Of a stretch of 64,000 nucleotides of DNA, positions 62,491 through 64,000 are shown one piece after another. The DNA is taken from the NCBI GenBank assembly GCA_026874595.1, contig CM049310.1, forward strand, positions 87,981,056-88,045,055, written 5' to 3'. Source of the stretch: Sipunculus nudus. Taxonomy: Eukaryota > Annelida > Sipuncula > Golfingiida > Sipunculidae. The position numbers and the translations under genes are program-made. Numbering within the stretch: position 1 is the first letter of the stretch; every line of letters begins with the position of its first letter. The notes beneath the pieces were generated by a model. The model was not told the origin of the DNA. It searched no databases and saw nothing but the letters and a program-made list of their open reading frames with translations.

Positions 62491-62794
62491 TTTGAATCTG
62501 ATACATTCGCTCATAGAAGACTTATCTGTACCAATATATAGACAGTGGATTGGTTGTGACATTGTTTTAATTGTGTTGAATATCAGTGTACTTGACTCGC
62601 AGGTTTGGTGCATAATTTATATATATATATATATATCTCATGGGTATTAAACGATATCTTACATAATATTTATATTATGTCTGGTTTACATATGTTTGTT
62701 GATCAAAATTTAACATCATCACACTCATTATCGCACATCCATATAAATATATGCATAACCATTCTATATATTTTCCTCCTTTCAGAACAATTTG

Positions 62795-62853
<59 letters not shown>

Positions 62854-63530
62854 TATATATATATATATTGATTGTTTTGGTTTCCACTAGGGTGAGAAAT
62901 ATTCTGATTATAGAGGCGGTTTTTAACACTTAATTGGTGTTCCGAGAATATATTTATGACCATAAATTCATGCATCAGCACGAAAAATACAATGATCAAA
63001 GCAAAAATTATGACAGTCACGTGGTATGGTTAGTACGTTTGCTTGGTCAAACATGCAGAATATTTTGTTATAGATTTCTTTTAGCCCAGAATGGCCTAAG
63101 CCCGGGTCATTGTATGGTTGTTCCCACCGATTATAGATGTTTCATCGAAATGGCATAAGATTCACGTCACACACAATTTGAAGTCGAAACAATGACAAAA
63201 TAATAAATTATTTTTCATATCTTATAATTGAATATCAGGACGATTTATCATTTGTTTTGTAGGCTGCGTTCAGCACACATTTAAACACATTCACAAGCAT
63301 GTAATATATTTAAATATTTATATTTATCTTCAGTCACCACAATCACAAATATGAAAGTTTTACAACTTCTCTTTCAACTCTTTCATTCGAATATTCAAAC
63401 ATAAGCAACATATAATCAATAAATATCCATGGAAGTAAATACAATGTATCTTATATTTTTGCCTTTATTTATTGAAAACCTGTCCATAAACTACATTTTA
63501 TATATATATATATATATAACTCTGGAGAAA
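62491..63530. repeat. Downstream AT-rich spacer with (TA)n tracts
   Basis: (TA)n at 62616-62637, 62799-62873 and 63501-63518. A short complex patch at 63010-63150 contains CACGTG. No coding frame was supported. Confidence 0.6.
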
Positions 63531-63543
63531 AACAACACTGTTA

Positions 63544-63591
63544 ATTCACAACAGACTGTTTCACGGGATGCGACCCGATCATCAGGTGAAT
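63544..63591 (-). ncRNA. Hammerhead-type self-cleaving ribozyme motif (type I)
   Basis: Read on the minus strand: stem I ATTCAC, CTGATGA core, stem II CGGG/CCCG with a six-base loop, GAA, stem III ACA/TGT with a three-base loop, cleavage-site U, then GTGAAT which pairs exactly with ATTCAC. Beyond this, AACCAC and GTGTT can extend stem I across an internal loop, as in active type I ribozymes. One flaw is a U-U at the base of stem II (positions 10.1/11.1). The likely host is a Penelope-like element or retrozyme remnant, as no protein is present. Cleavage activity is not shown. Confidence 0.7.
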
Positions 63592-63774
63592 GTGGTTAGA
63601 AATATATATATAATTTATATATATTGTGACATATATAAATATATTATAATATATTATATTATATATTATATATTTTAGATAGGTAAATACAATATATATA
63701 TATATTTGATAAAGTATACATATATGATATATTATCATATGAAGTCATATCATTTCTAATTTATTTCATATAGG

Positions 63775-63816
<42 letters not shown>

Positions 63817-64000
63817 CGTAGTCAAGGTATAGGGATATATGACCGGATCATTTTGATAGAGACGGGCTCTCTTTCACACGTTTATGTATATTCTGTATTT
63901 AATTTATTGTGTAAACTTATTGGACGAATATCACTGATTTACCCACGTAGTAGATATGTCAGTTATGAAGTTTTATATGCTTGTGGCACTATACGCCAGG
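63592..64000. repeat. AT-rich end of window with (TA)n 63778-63811
   Basis: ATAT-rich sequence, a (TA)n tract and a short GC-richer end. No gene seen. Confidence 0.6.

Overview
The window is animal nuclear DNA. It is AT-rich, has GT-AG introns, carries many (TA)n, (GA)n and (AC)n microsatellites and contains fragments of DNA transposons. The one convincing gene is a LIM-homeobox transcription factor of the Lhx2/9 (apterous) group, on the + strand. Its sequence and the style of the dispersed repeats suggest a lophotrochozoan, most likely a mollusc. That placement is inference, since no database could be searched.

Layout. Positions 1-47.5 kb form a gene desert upstream of Lhx2/9. It is built from tandem repeats (1-1490; 6607-7860; minisatellite 31975-32870), small non-autonomous transposons (1631-1977, 28446-29471, 32183-32646, 35935-36110), at least two dispersed repeat families with several copies each, and long (TA)n tracts. 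Between these lie islands of 250-900 bp with higher GC and complex sequence but no long open frame. They resemble the conserved non-coding or enhancer islands that often surround developmental regulators. Several hold clustered motifs: CACGTG and CRE-like sites at 17.0-17.4 kb, TAAT sites at 24.9 kb, a CTCF-like site at 31.63 kb, and an octamer with an E-box at 45.3 kb.

Lhx2/9 runs from about 47.6 kb to at least 62.1 kb. Four coding exons were placed at base resolution: 47853-48055, 55942-56300, 58546-58748 and 61850-62128. They encode 347 residues: LIM1, LIM2, a GRPRKRK basic motif, a homeodomain and an acidic/serine-rich tail. A strong splice acceptor lies three bases before the first usable ATG, so a further 5' exon probably exists. 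Introns 1-3 are 7886, 2245 and 3101 bp. Intron 2 holds a four-copy tandem repeat just before the homeobox exon. Reading through the intron 3 donor would give a protein lacking homeodomain helix 3.

The last 1.9 kb contain a hAT-like repeat that supplies the first AATAAA, more (TA)n, and, on the minus strand at 63544-63591, a fold that closely matches a type I hammerhead self-cleaving ribozyme. That fold is the most distinctive non-coding find. A separate 67-bp inverted repeat in intron 1 (48973-49142) carries hammerhead-like core words and may come from a Penelope-like element.
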